Shown in pieces: positions 10,485 to 19,773 of a DNA stretch of 64,000 nucleotides. This DNA comes from Cyanobium sp. Cruz-8D1. Lineage in GTDB: Bacteria; Cyanobacteriota; Cyanobacteriia; PCC-6307; Cyanobiaceae. The position numbers and the translations under genes were made by a program. Each line of letters opens with the position of its first letter. Position 1 is the first letter of the stretch. The stretch covers positions 62,001-126,000 of the forward strand of contig NZ_JAGQCD010000004.1 in the NCBI RefSeq assembly GCF_024345975.1, read 5' to 3'. A model generated the notes under the pieces. It saw only the letters and a program-made list of their open reading frames with translations. It was not told the origin of the DNA and made no database searches.

Positions 10485-11426
10485 ATGCGCCGCTTCCTCT
10501 CCCCCCTGTTCGGCACCCTCCTCACCCTCAGCCTTTCGGTGGGCGCGCTGCTCCTGGGAGCCAGCCCCAGCTGGGCGTACCCCTTCTGGGCCCAGCAGAA
10601 CTACGCCTCGCCGCGTGAAGCCACCGGCAAGATCGTTTGCGCCAACTGCCACCTGGCCAAGAAGGCCACCCGGGTGGAAGTGCCCCAGGCGGTCTTCCCC
10701 GACACGGTCTTCAAGGCGGTGGTGGAAATCCCCTACGACACCTCGGTGCAGCAGGTGTCGGGCAACGGCAGCCCCGCCGGTCTGAACGTGGGCGCTGTGG
10801 TGATGCTCCCCGATGGCTTCACCCTGGCGCCCCAGGATCGGCTCAGCGACGAGCTCAAGGAAGAAACGGCCGGCGTCTACTTCACCCAGTACAGCGACGA
10901 CCAACCCAACATTCTTCTGGTGGGCCCTCTCCCCGGTGACCAGCACCAGGAGATCGTCTTCCCGATCCTGTCCCCCGATCCGTCCACCGACAGCGCCATC
11001 CACTTCGGCAAGTACCAGGTGCACGTGGGAGCCAACCGTGGCCGCGGCCAGGTGACCCCGGAAGGAGAGAAGACCAACAACACCGTCTACACCGCACCCG
11101 CGGCCGGCACGGTCAGCGCCATCAGCGCCGGTGAGAACGGCGCCACCGTGGTGGAGATCACCGGGGCCAGCGGCGCCGTCACCGAGACCGTGCCCGCCGG
11201 ACCCAGCCTGACCGTGGCCGTGGGCGATGTGGTGGAGGCCGGTGCCCCGATCACCAACGATCCCAACGTCGGTGGCTTCGGTCAGATCGATGCCGAAGTG
11301 GTGCTCCAGAACCCCGTGCGCATTTACGGGCTGCTGGCCTTCTTCGCCGCCGTGGCCCTGGCCCAGATCATGCTGGTGCTCAAGAAGCGCCAGGTCGAGA
11401 AGGTCCAGGCGGCGGAGGGCTTCTGA
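10485..11426 (+). CDS. petA: Cytochrome f
   Basis: Heme c subunit of the b6f complex, which passes electrons to plastocyanin or cytochrome c6. The 313-residue precursor has a signal peptide ([13 protein letters not shown]... ending in SWA) and the mature N-terminal YPFWAQ, whose Tyr is the axial heme ligand. The heme-binding CANCHLA motif, a long lumenal beta-domain and a single C-terminal membrane anchor ([19 protein letters not shown]) ending KKRQVEKVQ follow. The stop overlaps the proposed lgt start. Confidence 0.98.
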   Translation: MRRFLSPLFGTLLTLSLSVGALLLGASPSWAYPFWAQQNYASPREATGKIVCANCHLAKKATRVEVPQAVFPDTVFKAVVEIPYDTSVQQVSGNGSPAGLNVGAVVMLPDGFTLAPQDRLSDELKEETAGVYFTQYSDDQPNILLVGPLPGDQHQEIVFPILSPDPSTDSAIHFGKYQVHVGANRGRGQVTPEGEKTNNTVYTAPAAGTVSAISAGENGATVVEITGASGAVTETVPAGPSLTVAVGDVVEAGAPITNDPNVGGFGQIDAEVVLQNPVRIYGLLAFFAAVALAQIMLVLKKRQVEKVQAAEGF

Positions 11427-12283
11427 GCGTTCTTTTCGGCCTCTTCACCTCCCCGGGACCCCTGATCTTTCAGCTGGGTCCCGTTTCTGTGCGCTGGTAC
11501 GGCCTGCTGATTGCCCTGGCGGTGCTGCTGGGCCTGCTCCTGGCCACCCGCCTGGGCCGCATCAGGGGCATCGAGCCCGCCCTGATCGCCGATCTCCTGC
11601 CGCTGATGGTGCTCGGTGCCGTGGTCGGCGCCCGCCTCTATTACGTCGCGCTGGAGTGGCGCCAGTTCCACAACAACTGGTTCGATGTCTTCGCCATCTG
11701 GCGGGGGGGCATCGCCATCCACGGTGCCCTGATCGGGGGGTCGCTGGTCACCCTGCTCTTCTGCCGCTGGCGCCGGCAGCCCTTCTGGCCCCTGCTCGAC
11801 GTGCTCGTTCCCGCCGTGGCCCTGGGCCAGGCGATCGGCCGCTGGGGCAATTTCTTCAACTCCGAGGCCTTCGGTGTGCCCACCAACCTCCCCTGGGCCC
11901 TGACCATTCCGATGGCCAACCGGCCGCCGCAGTTCCTGGAGCAGGCCTCCTTTCACCCCACCTTTCTGTACGAGTCCCTCTGGAACCTGGCGGTCTGCGT
12001 CCTGCTGCTGCTCCTGTTCCGCCTGGGCAGCCAGGGCCGGCTGCGGCTGCCGGCCGGAGCCCTGAGCTGCGTCTACCTGATGGCCTACAGCGCCGGCCGC
12101 TTCTGGATCGAGGGGCTGCGGCTCGATCCCCTCTGCCTGTTCTCCCAGCCGCCCTTCTGCGCCGGTGGCCTGCGCATGGCCCAGCTGATGAGCCTGCTGC
12201 TCATCGCGCTTGGTGGGGCAGGTCTGCTCTGGCTTTACCGCTTCAAACGTCCCCTCCCTGATCCCTCCGGCCTGACCGCATGA
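11423..12283 (+). CDS. lgt: Prolipoprotein diacylglyceryl transferase
   Basis: Transfers diacylglycerol to the lipobox Cys of prolipoproteins in the cytoplasmic membrane. The signature [14 protein letters not shown], the H[11 protein letters not shown] region and seven predicted helices are present. The first ATG/GTG/TTG codon in frame is GTG 11489. However, the family-conserved FTSPGP...IFQLGP...VRWYGLL begins about 20 codons earlier, so I place the start at CTG 11423, which overlaps the petA stop (CTGA). The frame has no canonical start codon between 11423 and 11489. It ends by overlapping cobM (ATGA). If GTG 11489 is used instead, the protein is 264 residues and lacks the conserved N-terminus. 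Confidence 0.93.
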   Translation: MSVLFGLFTSPGPLIFQLGPVSVRWYGLLIALAVLLGLLLATRLGRIRGIEPALIADLLPLMVLGAVVGARLYYVALEWRQFHNNWFDVFAIWRGGIAIHGALIGGSLVTLLFCRWRRQPFWPLLDVLVPAVALGQAIGRWGNFFNSEAFGVPTNLPWALTIPMANRPPQFLEQASFHPTFLYESLWNLAVCVLLLLLFRLGSQGRLRLPAGALSCVYLMAYSAGRFWIEGLRLDPLCLFSQPPFCAGGLRMAQLMSLLLIALGGAGLLWLYRFKRPLPDPSGLTA

Positions 12284-13044
12284 CAGCCACCGTTCAGATC
12301 GTCGGAGCGGGCCCCGGGGCCCCGGATCTGCTCACCCTGAGGGCCGCCAGGGCCATTGAGGACGCGGAGGTGCTGGTCTGGACCGATTCCCTGGTGAATC
12401 CCCAGATCGCTGCCCTGGCACCCAGCGCGTGCGAAACGATCCGCACCAGCACGCTCACCCTCGAGGAGGTGATGGCCGTGGTGGTCGAGCGGGCCAGGCA
12501 GGGACGGCGGGTGGTGCGCCTCCACGACGGGGATCCCTGCCTGTACGGCGCCCTGCAGGAGCAGATCTGCCGGCTGGCCGACGCCGGCCTGGCGGTGGAG
12601 GTGGTGCCGGGCCTGAGTGCCTACCAGGCCACCGCCGCCGCCCTCGGCGCCGAGCTGACCATTCCCGGCCGCGTGCAGACCATCGTGCTGAGCCGGGCCG
12701 GTGGCCGCACCGGCGTACCGGAGCGCGAATCCCTGGCCCGACTCGCCGCCCTGCAGGCCTCCCTGTGCCTCTACCTCAGCGCCCGCCACGTGGAAGAGGT
12801 GCAGAGCGAGCTGCTGCTGCACTACCCGGCGGACACGCCGGTGGCGATCGGCTACAGGGTCAGCTGGCCCGACCAGTGGCTCACGGTGGTGCCCCTGGAG
12901 AGCATGGCCCGGGTCAGCCGCGAGCGGAACCTGATCCGCACCACTCTCTACGTGGTAAGTCCGGCGCTGCGGGCGGCTGAGGAGGCCCGATCCCTGCTCT
13001 ATTCCGCCAACCACAACCACCTGTTCCGCGGCGGCGCCGAGTGA
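12280..13044 (+). CDS. cobM: Precorrin-4 C11-methyltransferase
   Basis: SAM-dependent methyltransferase of corrin-ring assembly (cobalamin or pseudocobalamin pathway). The 254 residues show the tetrapyrrole methylase pattern: [32 protein letters not shown] split over the N-terminus, [12 protein letters not shown] as the SAM/substrate loop, [16 protein letters not shown], and the C-terminal [15 protein letters not shown]. It overlaps lgt upstream and the AlkB-like gene downstream by four bases each. No cobalamin riboswitch is apparent; it seems transcribed with petC-petA-lgt. Confidence 0.93.
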   Translation: MTATVQIVGAGPGAPDLLTLRAARAIEDAEVLVWTDSLVNPQIAALAPSACETIRTSTLTLEEVMAVVVERARQGRRVVRLHDGDPCLYGALQEQICRLADAGLAVEVVPGLSAYQATAAALGAELTIPGRVQTIVLSRAGGRTGVPERESLARLAALQASLCLYLSARHVEEVQSELLLHYPADTPVAIGYRVSWPDQWLTVVPLESMARVSRERNLIRTTLYVVSPALRAAEEARSLLYSANHNHLFRGGAE

Positions 13045-13625
13045 CTCCGTCCAGCCAGCCCTGCCTGCGCCACTGGCGGGGATGGTTGGGCGCGGCGGAA
13101 GCCGATGGCTGGCTGGAGCAGTTGCAGCGGGAGGTGCCCTGGAAACAGGAGTCCATCACCGTGTACGGCCATCGCCATGCGATGCCCCGTCTCACCTGCT
13201 GGATGGCGGATCCGGGCTGCGGCTACCGCTACTCCGGGCTGGAGAACGCCATCGAACCCTGGACACCGCTCATCAGCGCCATCCGCCGGCGCGTTGCTGC
13301 GGCTGCGGCCCAGGAGTTCAATTCCCTGCTGCTGAATTTTTACCGCAACGGCCGTGATGCCATGGGCTGGCACGCCGATGACGAGCCTGAGCTGGATCCG
13401 GAAGCCTGCATCGCCTCCCTCAGTCTGGGGGCCAGCCGCACCCTGCGCTTCCGTTCCCGCCAGCGGGACATGGCCCCCACGCTGGCGGTGGAACTGGGGC
13501 ACGGGGATCTGCTGCTGATGGATCCACCCACCCAGCGGCACTGGCAGCACGGGCTGCCGCGACGCCTGAAGGTTGACGCCGCCCGGCTCAACCTGACCTT
13601 CCGGCTGGTGCGGCGGCCGGCCTGA
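13041..13625 (+). CDS. AlkB-like Fe(II)/2-oxoglutarate-dependent dioxygenase
   Basis: Probable oxidative demethylase of alkylated DNA bases. The GTG start at 13041 overlaps the cobM stop (GTGA). In 194 residues it has FNSLLLNFYRNGRDAMGWHADDEPEL, split across the substrate loop and the HxD metal motif. The family GASRTLRFR segment, the second metal His in HWQHGLPRR and the 2-oxoglutarate-binding Arg of RLNLTFRLV follow. The arrangement is closer to ALKBH2/3-type proteins than to E. coli AlkB. It closes the petC-to-alkB overlapping run. Confidence 0.88.
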   Translation: MTPSSQPCLRHWRGWLGAAEADGWLEQLQREVPWKQESITVYGHRHAMPRLTCWMADPGCGYRYSGLENAIEPWTPLISAIRRRVAAAAAQEFNSLLLNFYRNGRDAMGWHADDEPELDPEACIASLSLGASRTLRFRSRQRDMAPTLAVELGHGDLLLMDPPTQRHWQHGLPRRLKVDAARLNLTFRLVRRPA

Positions 13626-13668
13626 AAACGGGGGTGCTGGTGCCGCCACTGAGGGCGGCCGCCGCGGA

Positions 13669-13686
13669 CCTCCCGGCGCCGGGAGG
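13669..13686. repeat. 18-bp perfect GC palindrome
   Basis: CCTCCCGGCGCCGGGAGG reads the same on both strands. It lies in the 108-base gap between the AlkB-like gene and the lipoprotein gene. It has no T run on either side, so it is not a standard terminator. It could be a transcript-end hairpin or a protein site. The function is unknown. Confidence 0.4.
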
Positions 13687-13733
13687 ACGGCGAGAATGGA
13701 TGCCGTGTACCTCTGAGCGGAGTTCCGAGGGCG

Positions 13734-14393
13734 ATGGCCAGTTCCCGTGGTAGCCGGCACCGGCGCCTCCTGCCGGTGCTGCTGGGCGTGACCCTGCTGA
13801 GCGGTGGCTGTCAGTTCACCGGGGTGAGCGAAGCCGGCCGGGAGCGCTGCCGCAAACTCAGCGCCGCCGCCGGCAATCCCCCCATGGCAGCCCTCAGCTA
13901 CGTCCGCTGCCTGCCTGGCTCCGATTCCAGCCTGGCGGCCGAGAAGGCGGCTGACGAGCAGGCGGCCGCGGCCCGAAGGGCAGCCCTGGAGAGCTGCCGC
14001 AACCGCCAACGGCAAATCAACACCCTGCTGGCCAGCCTGCGCAACGCAGAACAGGAGCTGGCGGCAGCCCGGAACAGCTCCTTCCGCCCCAGTGAGGCGC
14101 CACCCGATCCCCTGGATGCAGGCAAGGAATCCCGTTATCGCCCCGAAGACCAGCGGCTCGACCGGGACCGCTACGAGGCCGCCCTCGGCGCCTGGGAACA
14201 GCAGGTGGCCGCCCAGCGAGCCCAGTGGCGCCAGCAGCGCGTCGAACGCATCGCAGCCGCCCAAGGACAGCTCGACCGGGACGCCCAGGCCCTCAGGCGG
14301 CTCCAGCCCGATCTGTTCAACGCCCCCGCCAGCATCGAGTTCGACCCCACGGCCCTCCGGCGGGTGAGAGCCGACTGCGACAGCGCCGGCTGA
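13734..14393 (+). CDS. Predicted lipoprotein with helical, coiled-coil-like body
   Basis: 219 residues of unknown function. The N-terminus has basic residues, a hydrophobic segment (LLPVLLGVTLLSGGC) and a lipobox ending in Cys near residue 25, so export and lipidation are likely. The mature part is rich in Ala, Arg, Gln and Glu with heptad-like runs (EKAADEQAAAARRAAL, QEWEQQ-type repeats), suggesting long helices, plus several Cys residues. No enzyme motif was seen. Its dependence on Lgt, encoded about 1.5 kb upstream, is suggestive but not evidence of a link. Confidence 0.65.
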   Translation: MASSRGSRHRRLLPVLLGVTLLSGGCQFTGVSEAGRERCRKLSAAAGNPPMAALSYVRCLPGSDSSLAAEKAADEQAAAARRAALESCRNRQRQINTLLASLRNAEQELAAARNSSFRPSEAPPDPLDAGKESRYRPEDQRLDRDRYEAALGAWEQQVAAQRAQWRQQRVERIAAAQGQLDRDAQALRRLQPDLFNAPASIEFDPTALRRVRADCDSAG

Positions 14394-14513
14394 GGGGATT
14401 TGACAGTGTGTTCGGCGACCGTGTAGGAGGGTTCAAGGCCATTGGGCCTGGTCGAAACCCCTGCCGCAGAAAGTTTCTCTTTCAGGCGATGCCGAGGTGC
14501 CGACAGCAACGAT

Positions 14514-14585
<72 letters not shown>

Positions 14586-14693
14586 TGTCTTCATTCCTGT
14601 TTCTGCCCAGTACCGTCATCGCGACGGGGGCTGGTTGGCATCAAGACCGCTCGTCATACTGCTGGCTACGCAGCGCTTCAGGAGTACCTGCCC

Positions 14694-15466
14694 TTGCCCG
14701 AATCTCCTGCCGCAACCATGGCCGCAGAGAACTGGAGCGCACCGATCCCGCAACTCGTCCAGCTGGGCGAAACGCTCGGCAAGGCACGCCGCGACCAGAA
14801 CCTCAGCCTGGAGGAGCTGGCCAACAGACTGCGGCTGGGAACCGAGCAGCTGACGGCGCTCGAGGCGGGCGACCACGCACACCTGCCGGAAGCGGTGTTC
14901 GTGGTCGCCCAGGCCAAACGCGTCGCGGGCGCCCTTGGGATCGATGTCAGCCAGCAGATCAGCGATCTGCAGGGGAGCCGCTTGATGCGCGTCAAGCGGC
15001 GCCAGGTTCCCGTGACGCCGCTCCTGCGAGGGAGCGCCACCGCCCCCTCCAGCCAAGGCAGGCCCCTCGGCGGCCTAGGGGCGGCTCTGCTGCTGCTGGG
15101 GGCCGGCGCCGGCGCAGTGGCCGCCCTGCAGGAGAAGATCTTTCCCCCCAGGCGTCAAGGGCCCCATCAGCGGCCGCAGCCACCAACCAGAACACGACCC
15201 AGGGCCTGAGCACGTCTCCGAACCAGGCCCTGGTGCTGCAGAGCAATCAGCCCAGCTGGCTGAAGGTCCACAACGCCAACGGGGTCACCCTGTTCCGCGG
15301 CACCTTCACCGGCGAGAAGCGTTTCCCCTTGGGACAGGGCCTCAAGGTGCTGGCCGGCCGGCCGGACCTGGTGACCGCCACCGACGGCAGCGAGGGCCCC
15401 CGGTCCCTGGGGCGGATCGATCAGGTGGCGTGGCGCACGTTCACGGCGACACCTGCCGCACCGTGA
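14694..15466 (+). pseudogene. RodZ-like protein, split by a frameshift in a C6 run
   Basis: Membrane-anchored helix-turn-helix cell-shape protein of the RodZ type. The first frame (TTG 14694 with GGAG nine bases upstream, or ATG 14718) encodes a HTH_25-like domain (LGETLGKARRDQNLSLEELANRL) and a membrane helix (LGAALLLLGAGAGAVAAL). It then runs past the C run at 15144-15149 to a stop at 15207-15209. The C-terminal RodZ domain (SWLKVHNANGVTLFRGTFTGE) continues in the -1 frame to the stop at 15466. Adding one C to the run restores a single protein of about 257 residues. This may be a sequencing error, a real mutation or programmed slippage. The end overlaps convergent ppx. Confidence 0.75.
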
Positions 15467-17108
15467 GCCTCAGGCCCGTGGCTTCCAGCACCAGATCAGC
15501 GCAGGAGCGCAGGCTCCACTCCTCGAGGCCCAGATCCTGGGGGGGCTCACCGGGCTGTGGGGCGCTGGCCAGCAGGCTGATGGTGAAGCCACGGGACTGA
15601 GCGGTCCGCTCGGCGTCCGCAGAGACGCTGATCGCCTCGATTCCGGGGGCGGGCCTGCGGTCGAGGGCAGCCGCCAGCCGCAGCAGCAGCGCCATCGTGA
15701 ACACGCTGTGGCGGTGCTGCCCGGCCTCGATCAGCTGCCACGACTCGTGGCGCTTCTTGGGCAGGCTGCGTCGGTGGTAGCGGGCGATCGCCGCCACCAT
15801 CAGGTGCTCAGATTCGGAATAACCAAGCAGCTCCCCATGGCGGATCAGGTACCAGGTGTGCTTGTGGTAAGCGGCGATGTTCACATGCTTGCCGCAGGCG
15901 TGCAGCTGGGCCGCCGCCCACAGCAGGGCGCGGCCGTCGCCATCGTCATCGTGCAGCAGGCCCCGGGTCTGGTCGTAGAGGCTGAGGGCATGGCTGGCCA
16001 CCCGATCGGCCCGGACCGTGTCCACTCCGTAGGTGCGGGCCAGGTGCAGAACCGTGCGGCGGCGAATGGTGCTCTGGAAGCTGAAGCGATCGACGAGCAG
16101 GCCGTTGCGCAGCATCCAGTCGACGATCAGTCCCTCCCGCAGGGCCCGTTCACAGACCACCAGCTCCCTGACATGAAGGATCTCCATGGTGGTCTGGAGG
16201 ATCAGGGCGCCGGGGACGATGATCTCGGCCCGGCGTTCGTTGATCGCGGTGAGGGCGCGGCGCTGCTCCGGGGTCATCCCCACCAGCCGCTCGACAATCC
16301 CATCGAGACGGGCCCGGCCCAGGCGGTAGCCGTCGAGCTTCAGGGGCGGGTTGGGGTCCTGGGCGGAGGCCAGGGCCGCCATCGCCATGGCCGTACCGCT
16401 GGTGGCCACCAGCACCGGCTTCTCCCCCGGCCGCAGTTCCCGTTTCACCTCGGCGACGGCCGGATCCATCGCCCCCTGGATGTAGGCCTCGAGGAAACCG
16501 CGGCGGGCCGGCGTCAGGGGGTCCTCCCGGCAGAACTCCCGCTGCAGGCGCACCGCTCCGATGCGGGTGCTGGTGAGGGCGCGGGCATCGCGGCCATCGG
16601 CCAGCACCAGCTCTGTGGAGCCGCCGCCGATGTCGAGGATGAAGTAGGGCTGATCGCCGAAGGAGAGGCCCGAAAGCACCCCCAGGTAGATCAGTCGGGC
16701 CTCCTCCGGCCCGCTCACCAGATCCACCGCCAGTCCCAGCTGGTCCTGGAGCCCCTGCAGGAACGAGCGGCCGTTCGGCGCCTCCCGCACGGCGCTGGTG
16801 GCAGCGGTGACGATCTGCTCCACCCCATGGCTGGTGGCCAGGTCCCGGCAGTGGCGCAGGGTCAGGAAGGCGCGCTCGATCGCCTCAGGGGTGAGGTCGC
16901 CGGAATCGGGGTCCCTTTCCCCAAGGCGGGTGGTGGATTTTTCCGCCAGCACCACCGAGAAACTGCCCAGAACCGGATCGATCGCCGCGACCAGCAGATG
17001 GATGGAATTGGTGCCGATGTCGATGGCCGCCACTCGCCGTTCCGCGGTGCCGGACGTGGCGGGGACCGAAGCCAACGCGGCTGACGCCGGATCGGGGATC
17101 GGGGGCAT
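15441..17108 (-). CDS. ppx: Exopolyphosphatase, Ppx/GppA family
   Basis: Hydrolyses terminal phosphate from polyphosphate (or acts on pppGpp). The 555-residue product starts at ATG 17108; an in-frame ATG at 17220 would add a Pro-rich leader. The ASKHA ATPase core has VAAIDIGTNSIHLLV, the catalytic Glu region SAVREAPNG, FILDIGGGSTELVLADG and VATSGTAMAMAALA. A C-terminal HD-like helical domain carries LLWAAAQLHACGKHVN and SESEHLMVAAIARYH. The total length fits Ppx rather than the shorter forms. Confidence 0.92.
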   Translation of the reverse strand: MPPIPDPASAALASVPATSGTAERRVAAIDIGTNSIHLLVAAIDPVLGSFSVVLAEKSTTRLGERDPDSGDLTPEAIERAFLTLRHCRDLATSHGVEQIVTAATSAVREAPNGRSFLQGLQDQLGLAVDLVSGPEEARLIYLGVLSGLSFGDQPYFILDIGGGSTELVLADGRDARALTSTRIGAVRLQREFCREDPLTPARRGFLEAYIQGAMDPAVAEVKRELRPGEKPVLVATSGTAMAMAALASAQDPNPPLKLDGYRLGRARLDGIVERLVGMTPEQRRALTAINERRAEIIVPGALILQTTMEILHVRELVVCERALREGLIVDWMLRNGLLVDRFSFQSTIRRRTVLHLARTYGVDTVRADRVASHALSLYDQTRGLLHDDDGDGRALLWAAAQLHACGKHVNIAAYHKHTWYLIRHGELLGYSESEHLMVAAIARYHRRSLPKKRHESWQLIEAGQHRHSVFTMALLLRLAAALDRRPAPGIEAISVSADAERTAQSRGFTISLLASAPQPGEPPQDLGLEEWSLRSCADLVLEATGLRLTVRQVSP

Positions 17109-17238
17109 GGGAGTGGGCCCGGGCAGCGGCGGCGCCACTTTGCCACTGGGCGCCACTTCCCCACAGTGCACGGGAACGCCGCCATCAGGAGTTGGATAGG
17201 GTGCGGCCATACAACCGTTGCAAGCGGTGAACGTTCCG

Positions 17239-18132
17239 ATGGCCCCAGGCCGCGCCCAGGCCTGGCTGGAGCTGCTGCGCTGGCACAAGCCCAGCGGCAG
17301 GCTCATCCTTCTGATCCCCGCCGGCTGGGGCCTGTGGCTCGGTCCTGTCGTGCCGCCTCCGGCCCTGCTGGTGGGCTGGATCGTGCTGGGGGGCCTGGCG
17401 GTGAGCGGCGCCGGCTGCGTGGCCAACGACCTCTGGGACCGGCGCATCGATCCCCTGGTGGAGCGCACCCGCCACCGGCCCCTGGCCGATGGCCGCCTCG
17501 GGGTGGGCACCGCGGCGGTCCTGCTGCTGCTCTGCCTGGTGGTGGCCCTGGCGGCCTTGCTGGCCCTGCCCGCCGCCAACCGGGGGCTGTGCGTGGGCCT
17601 GGCCCTGGCGACGTTGCCCCTGGTGCTGCTCTACCCCTCCGCCAAGCGCTGGTTCGCCTATCCCCAGCTGGTGCTGGCCCTGTGCTGGGGCTTCGCCGTG
17701 CTGATTCCCTGGGCGGCCGCCCAGGGAGGCCTGCAGGGCTCCCTGGGCGGTTGGCCCCTGTTGCTCACCTGGCTGGCGGCGGTGAGCTGGACCTTCGGCT
17801 TCGACACCGTTTACGCCATGAGCGACCGGGACGACGATCGGCGCCTCGGGGTGCGCAGCAGTGCCCTGAGCCTGGGGGCCCAGGCCCCCGTGGCCGTAGC
17901 CCTCTGCTACGGGCTCACCTGTGCGGCCCTGGCCCTGGCGGTGCTGTTGCAGGGGCGGGCGGGTCTGCCGTTCTGGCTGCCCTGGACCGCCGCCGCCCTG
18001 GCCATGCAGCAGCAGGCGGCCCGGCTGCGTCGCCCCGATCTGCCCCGCAGCGCCTACGGCCGGCATTTCGCTGTCCAGGTGTGGCTCGGTGGTCTGCTGC
18101 TGCTGGCCGTGATCCTCTCCACCAGCGCCTGA
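17239..18132 (+). CDS. ubiA: UbiA-family prenyltransferase (4-hydroxybenzoate polyprenyltransferase-like)
   Basis: Integral membrane prenyltransferase; in cyanobacteria the family member of this type is assigned to plastoquinone synthesis. From ATG 17239 it is 297 residues with about eight hydrophobic segments. The two Asp-rich prenyl-diphosphate motifs are NDLWDRRID near residue 70 and DTVYAMSDRDDD near residue 195. The N-terminal LRWHKPSGRLILLIPAGWGLW is typical of the 4-hydroxybenzoate branch. A TTG at 17218 is an alternative start. It is divergent from ppx, and LD-carboxypeptidase follows after six bases. Confidence 0.9.
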   Translation: MAPGRAQAWLELLRWHKPSGRLILLIPAGWGLWLGPVVPPPALLVGWIVLGGLAVSGAGCVANDLWDRRIDPLVERTRHRPLADGRLGVGTAAVLLLLCLVVALAALLALPAANRGLCVGLALATLPLVLLYPSAKRWFAYPQLVLALCWGFAVLIPWAAAQGGLQGSLGGWPLLLTWLAAVSWTFGFDTVYAMSDRDDDRRLGVRSSALSLGAQAPVAVALCYGLTCAALALAVLLQGRAGLPFWLPWTAAALAMQQQAARLRRPDLPRSAYGRHFAVQVWLGGLLLLAVILSTSA

Positions 18133-18138
18133 TTCGCC

Positions 18139-19062
18139 ATGGCCGCCGGACCACCAGCCCGCCAACCACCGCCCCTCCAACCCGGCGACCGGGTGAGGCT
18201 GGTGGCCGCCAGCTCCGCCCTGGCCGATCTGGAACGGCTGGAGGCGGGGCTGGCGGTGCTGGCCAGCTGGGGCCTGGAGCTGGATGGCGATCCCACCCGG
18301 CTGCCAGCGCGCCGCTGGGGCTACCTGGCGGGCCGCGACGCCGAGCGCGCCGGTGATCTGCTGCCCACCAGCGACGACCCTGGGGTGCCCCCGGCGCTGC
18401 TGGCCTGCGTGCGGGGTGGCTGGGGGTCGGCCCGGTTGCTGGAGCGCCCCCTGGAGGCGGCAGGCGGCTGGCTGCTGGGGTTCTCCGATGTCACCTCCCT
18501 GCTGTGGCACCGGCTGGCGATGGGCCGGGGCGGCGCCATCCACGGCCCCCTGCTGACCACCCTGGCGGCCGAGCCGGCCTGGAGCCAGGAGCGGCTGCGG
18601 GCCCTGCTGTTCGGCGAGCCCCTCGGCGACCTGGAGGGGGAGAGCTGGGAAGGCGGCCAGGCCGAAGGCCCGTTGCTGGCCGCCAACCTCACGGTGGCGA
18701 CCCACCTGCTGGGCACCCCGCATCTGCCGGACCTGGACGGGGCGATCCTGATCCTCGAAGACGTGGGGGAAGCGCCCTACCGGATCGACCGGATGCTCAC
18801 CCACTGGCGCCTCTGCGGCGCCCTGCAGCGACTGAGGGGCCTCGGCTTCGGCAGCTTCGAGGCTTGCGACGACCCCCAGGACACCGGCGGCGACACGCCC
18901 CACTTCAGCCTGGAGCAGGTGCTGCGGGAGCGGACCGCCGATCTGGGTATCCCCGTGCTGGCCGGTCTGCCGGTGGGCCACGGCCGCGTCAATGCCGCCC
19001 TGCCCCTGGGGGTGCACGCCCGGATCGACGGCGACCGGGGCCGGCTGAGCGTCATCGGTTAA
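18139..19062 (+). CDS. LD-carboxypeptidase, peptidase family S66
   Basis: Serine peptidase that removes terminal D-Ala from murein tetrapeptides during peptidoglycan recycling; some S66 members instead inactivate microcin C (MccF). The 307 residues begin with a low-complexity tail, then PGDRVRLVAASSAL and CVRGGWGSARLLE. The nucleophile region LLGFSDVTSLLWH follows near residue 115. The expected catalytic Glu is in ILEDVGEAPYRIDRML and the His in GLPVGHGRVNAALPLG. The gene sits directly behind the ubiA-like gene and converges on the cpcT-like gene. Confidence 0.88.
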   Translation: MAAGPPARQPPPLQPGDRVRLVAASSALADLERLEAGLAVLASWGLELDGDPTRLPARRWGYLAGRDAERAGDLLPTSDDPGVPPALLACVRGGWGSARLLERPLEAAGGWLLGFSDVTSLLWHRLAMGRGGAIHGPLLTTLAAEPAWSQERLRALLFGEPLGDLEGESWEGGQAEGPLLAANLTVATHLLGTPHLPDLDGAILILEDVGEAPYRIDRMLTHWRLCGALQRLRGLGFGSFEACDDPQDTGGDTPHFSLEQVLRERTADLGIPVLAGLPVGHGRVNAALPLGVHARIDGDRGRLSVIG

Positions 19063-19102
19063 GGCCGTGGGCCGATCAGCTGACCATCCTTCAGCGGCTG
19101 AC

Positions 19103-19765
19103 TCACCCCCCTAGACCCTGCTGCCGCATCAGCGCCGGCAGGTCGGCCCCGATGGCACCGTCCACCCGGTCGAACAGCAGCCAGCTGAAGCCGTCGACCT
19201 CGCCCCGCACCGAGCCGTCGGCCAGGCGCAGGCTGCGGTCCCGGTACCAGAGCTGGTCGGGATGGAGCAGCATCTCGAACTCAGCGCAGACCTCACCGTC
19301 CTGCGGATGCCGGTAGCGGCAGGCGCCGGGATCCATGCGGGCGCGGAAACGGTCGAGGGCCGGCTCCGCCTCGAAGAACAGATCGCAGCCCGGATGGCGA
19401 TCGAAGGCCTCTGGTCCCAGGGTCTGCACCCAGGTCGCGTCCAAGGCTGGGCGGTCGTAGGTGGGCCCACCGCGGAAGAACAGCTGCTCGGCCCGCACCG
19501 CCCCGCGCAGCGGGTCCACCCCCAGAACCACCACCCGCTGGCGGTGGGCCAGCTGCGGGGCGCTGGCGCGGGACTCCTGGAAATAGAGCACCACCGCACC
19601 GAGTTGGGCCGCCTCCAACCGCTCCACCAGCATGGTTCGCAGTTCCCGGGTGAGCTCGGGAGCCACCGGACCGCCCCTGGCCAGGGTGGCGGCCACCTGG
19701 CGTTGGTTGTGGAAGGCCCCCTGCCAGCGGCAGGCGATCGTCTCAAGCTGGTCGGCACTGTCCAT
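19103..19765 (-). CDS. CpcT/CpeT-type phycobiliprotein chromophore lyase
   Basis: Attaches phycobilin to a Cys of a phycobiliprotein beta subunit in this family (CpcT acts on CpcB Cys-153 type sites, CpeT on phycoerythrin). The 220-residue product has the family pattern: an N-terminal WQGAFHNQRQ, a central VVVLGVDP strand, HPGCDLFFEA, MDPGACRYRHP and a C-terminal DGFSWLLFDRV. The substrate cannot be told, because no phycobiliprotein genes are present here. It starts at ATG 19765, nine bases after the ispD stop on the same strand. Confidence 0.85.
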   Translation of the reverse strand: MDSADQLETIACRWQGAFHNQRQVAATLARGGPVAPELTRELRTMLVERLEAAQLGAVVLYFQESRASAPQLAHRQRVVVLGVDPLRGAVRAEQLFFRGGPTYDRPALDATWVQTLGPEAFDRHPGCDLFFEAEPALDRFRARMDPGACRYRHPQDGEVCAEFEMLLHPDQLWYRDRSLRLADGSVRGEVDGFSWLLFDRVDGAIGADLPALMRQQGLGG

Positions 19766-19773
19766 GGTCGGTC

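Noticed and set aside
12200-12300. Cobalamin riboswitch before cobM
   Set aside because: cobM overlaps lgt by four bases, and no B12-box-like sequence was seen.
17185-19017. 610-codon minus-strand frame opposite the ubiA-like gene and LD-carboxypeptidase
   Set aside because: Both plus-strand genes carry clear family motifs. The minus-strand product is Gln/Gly-rich shadow sequence.
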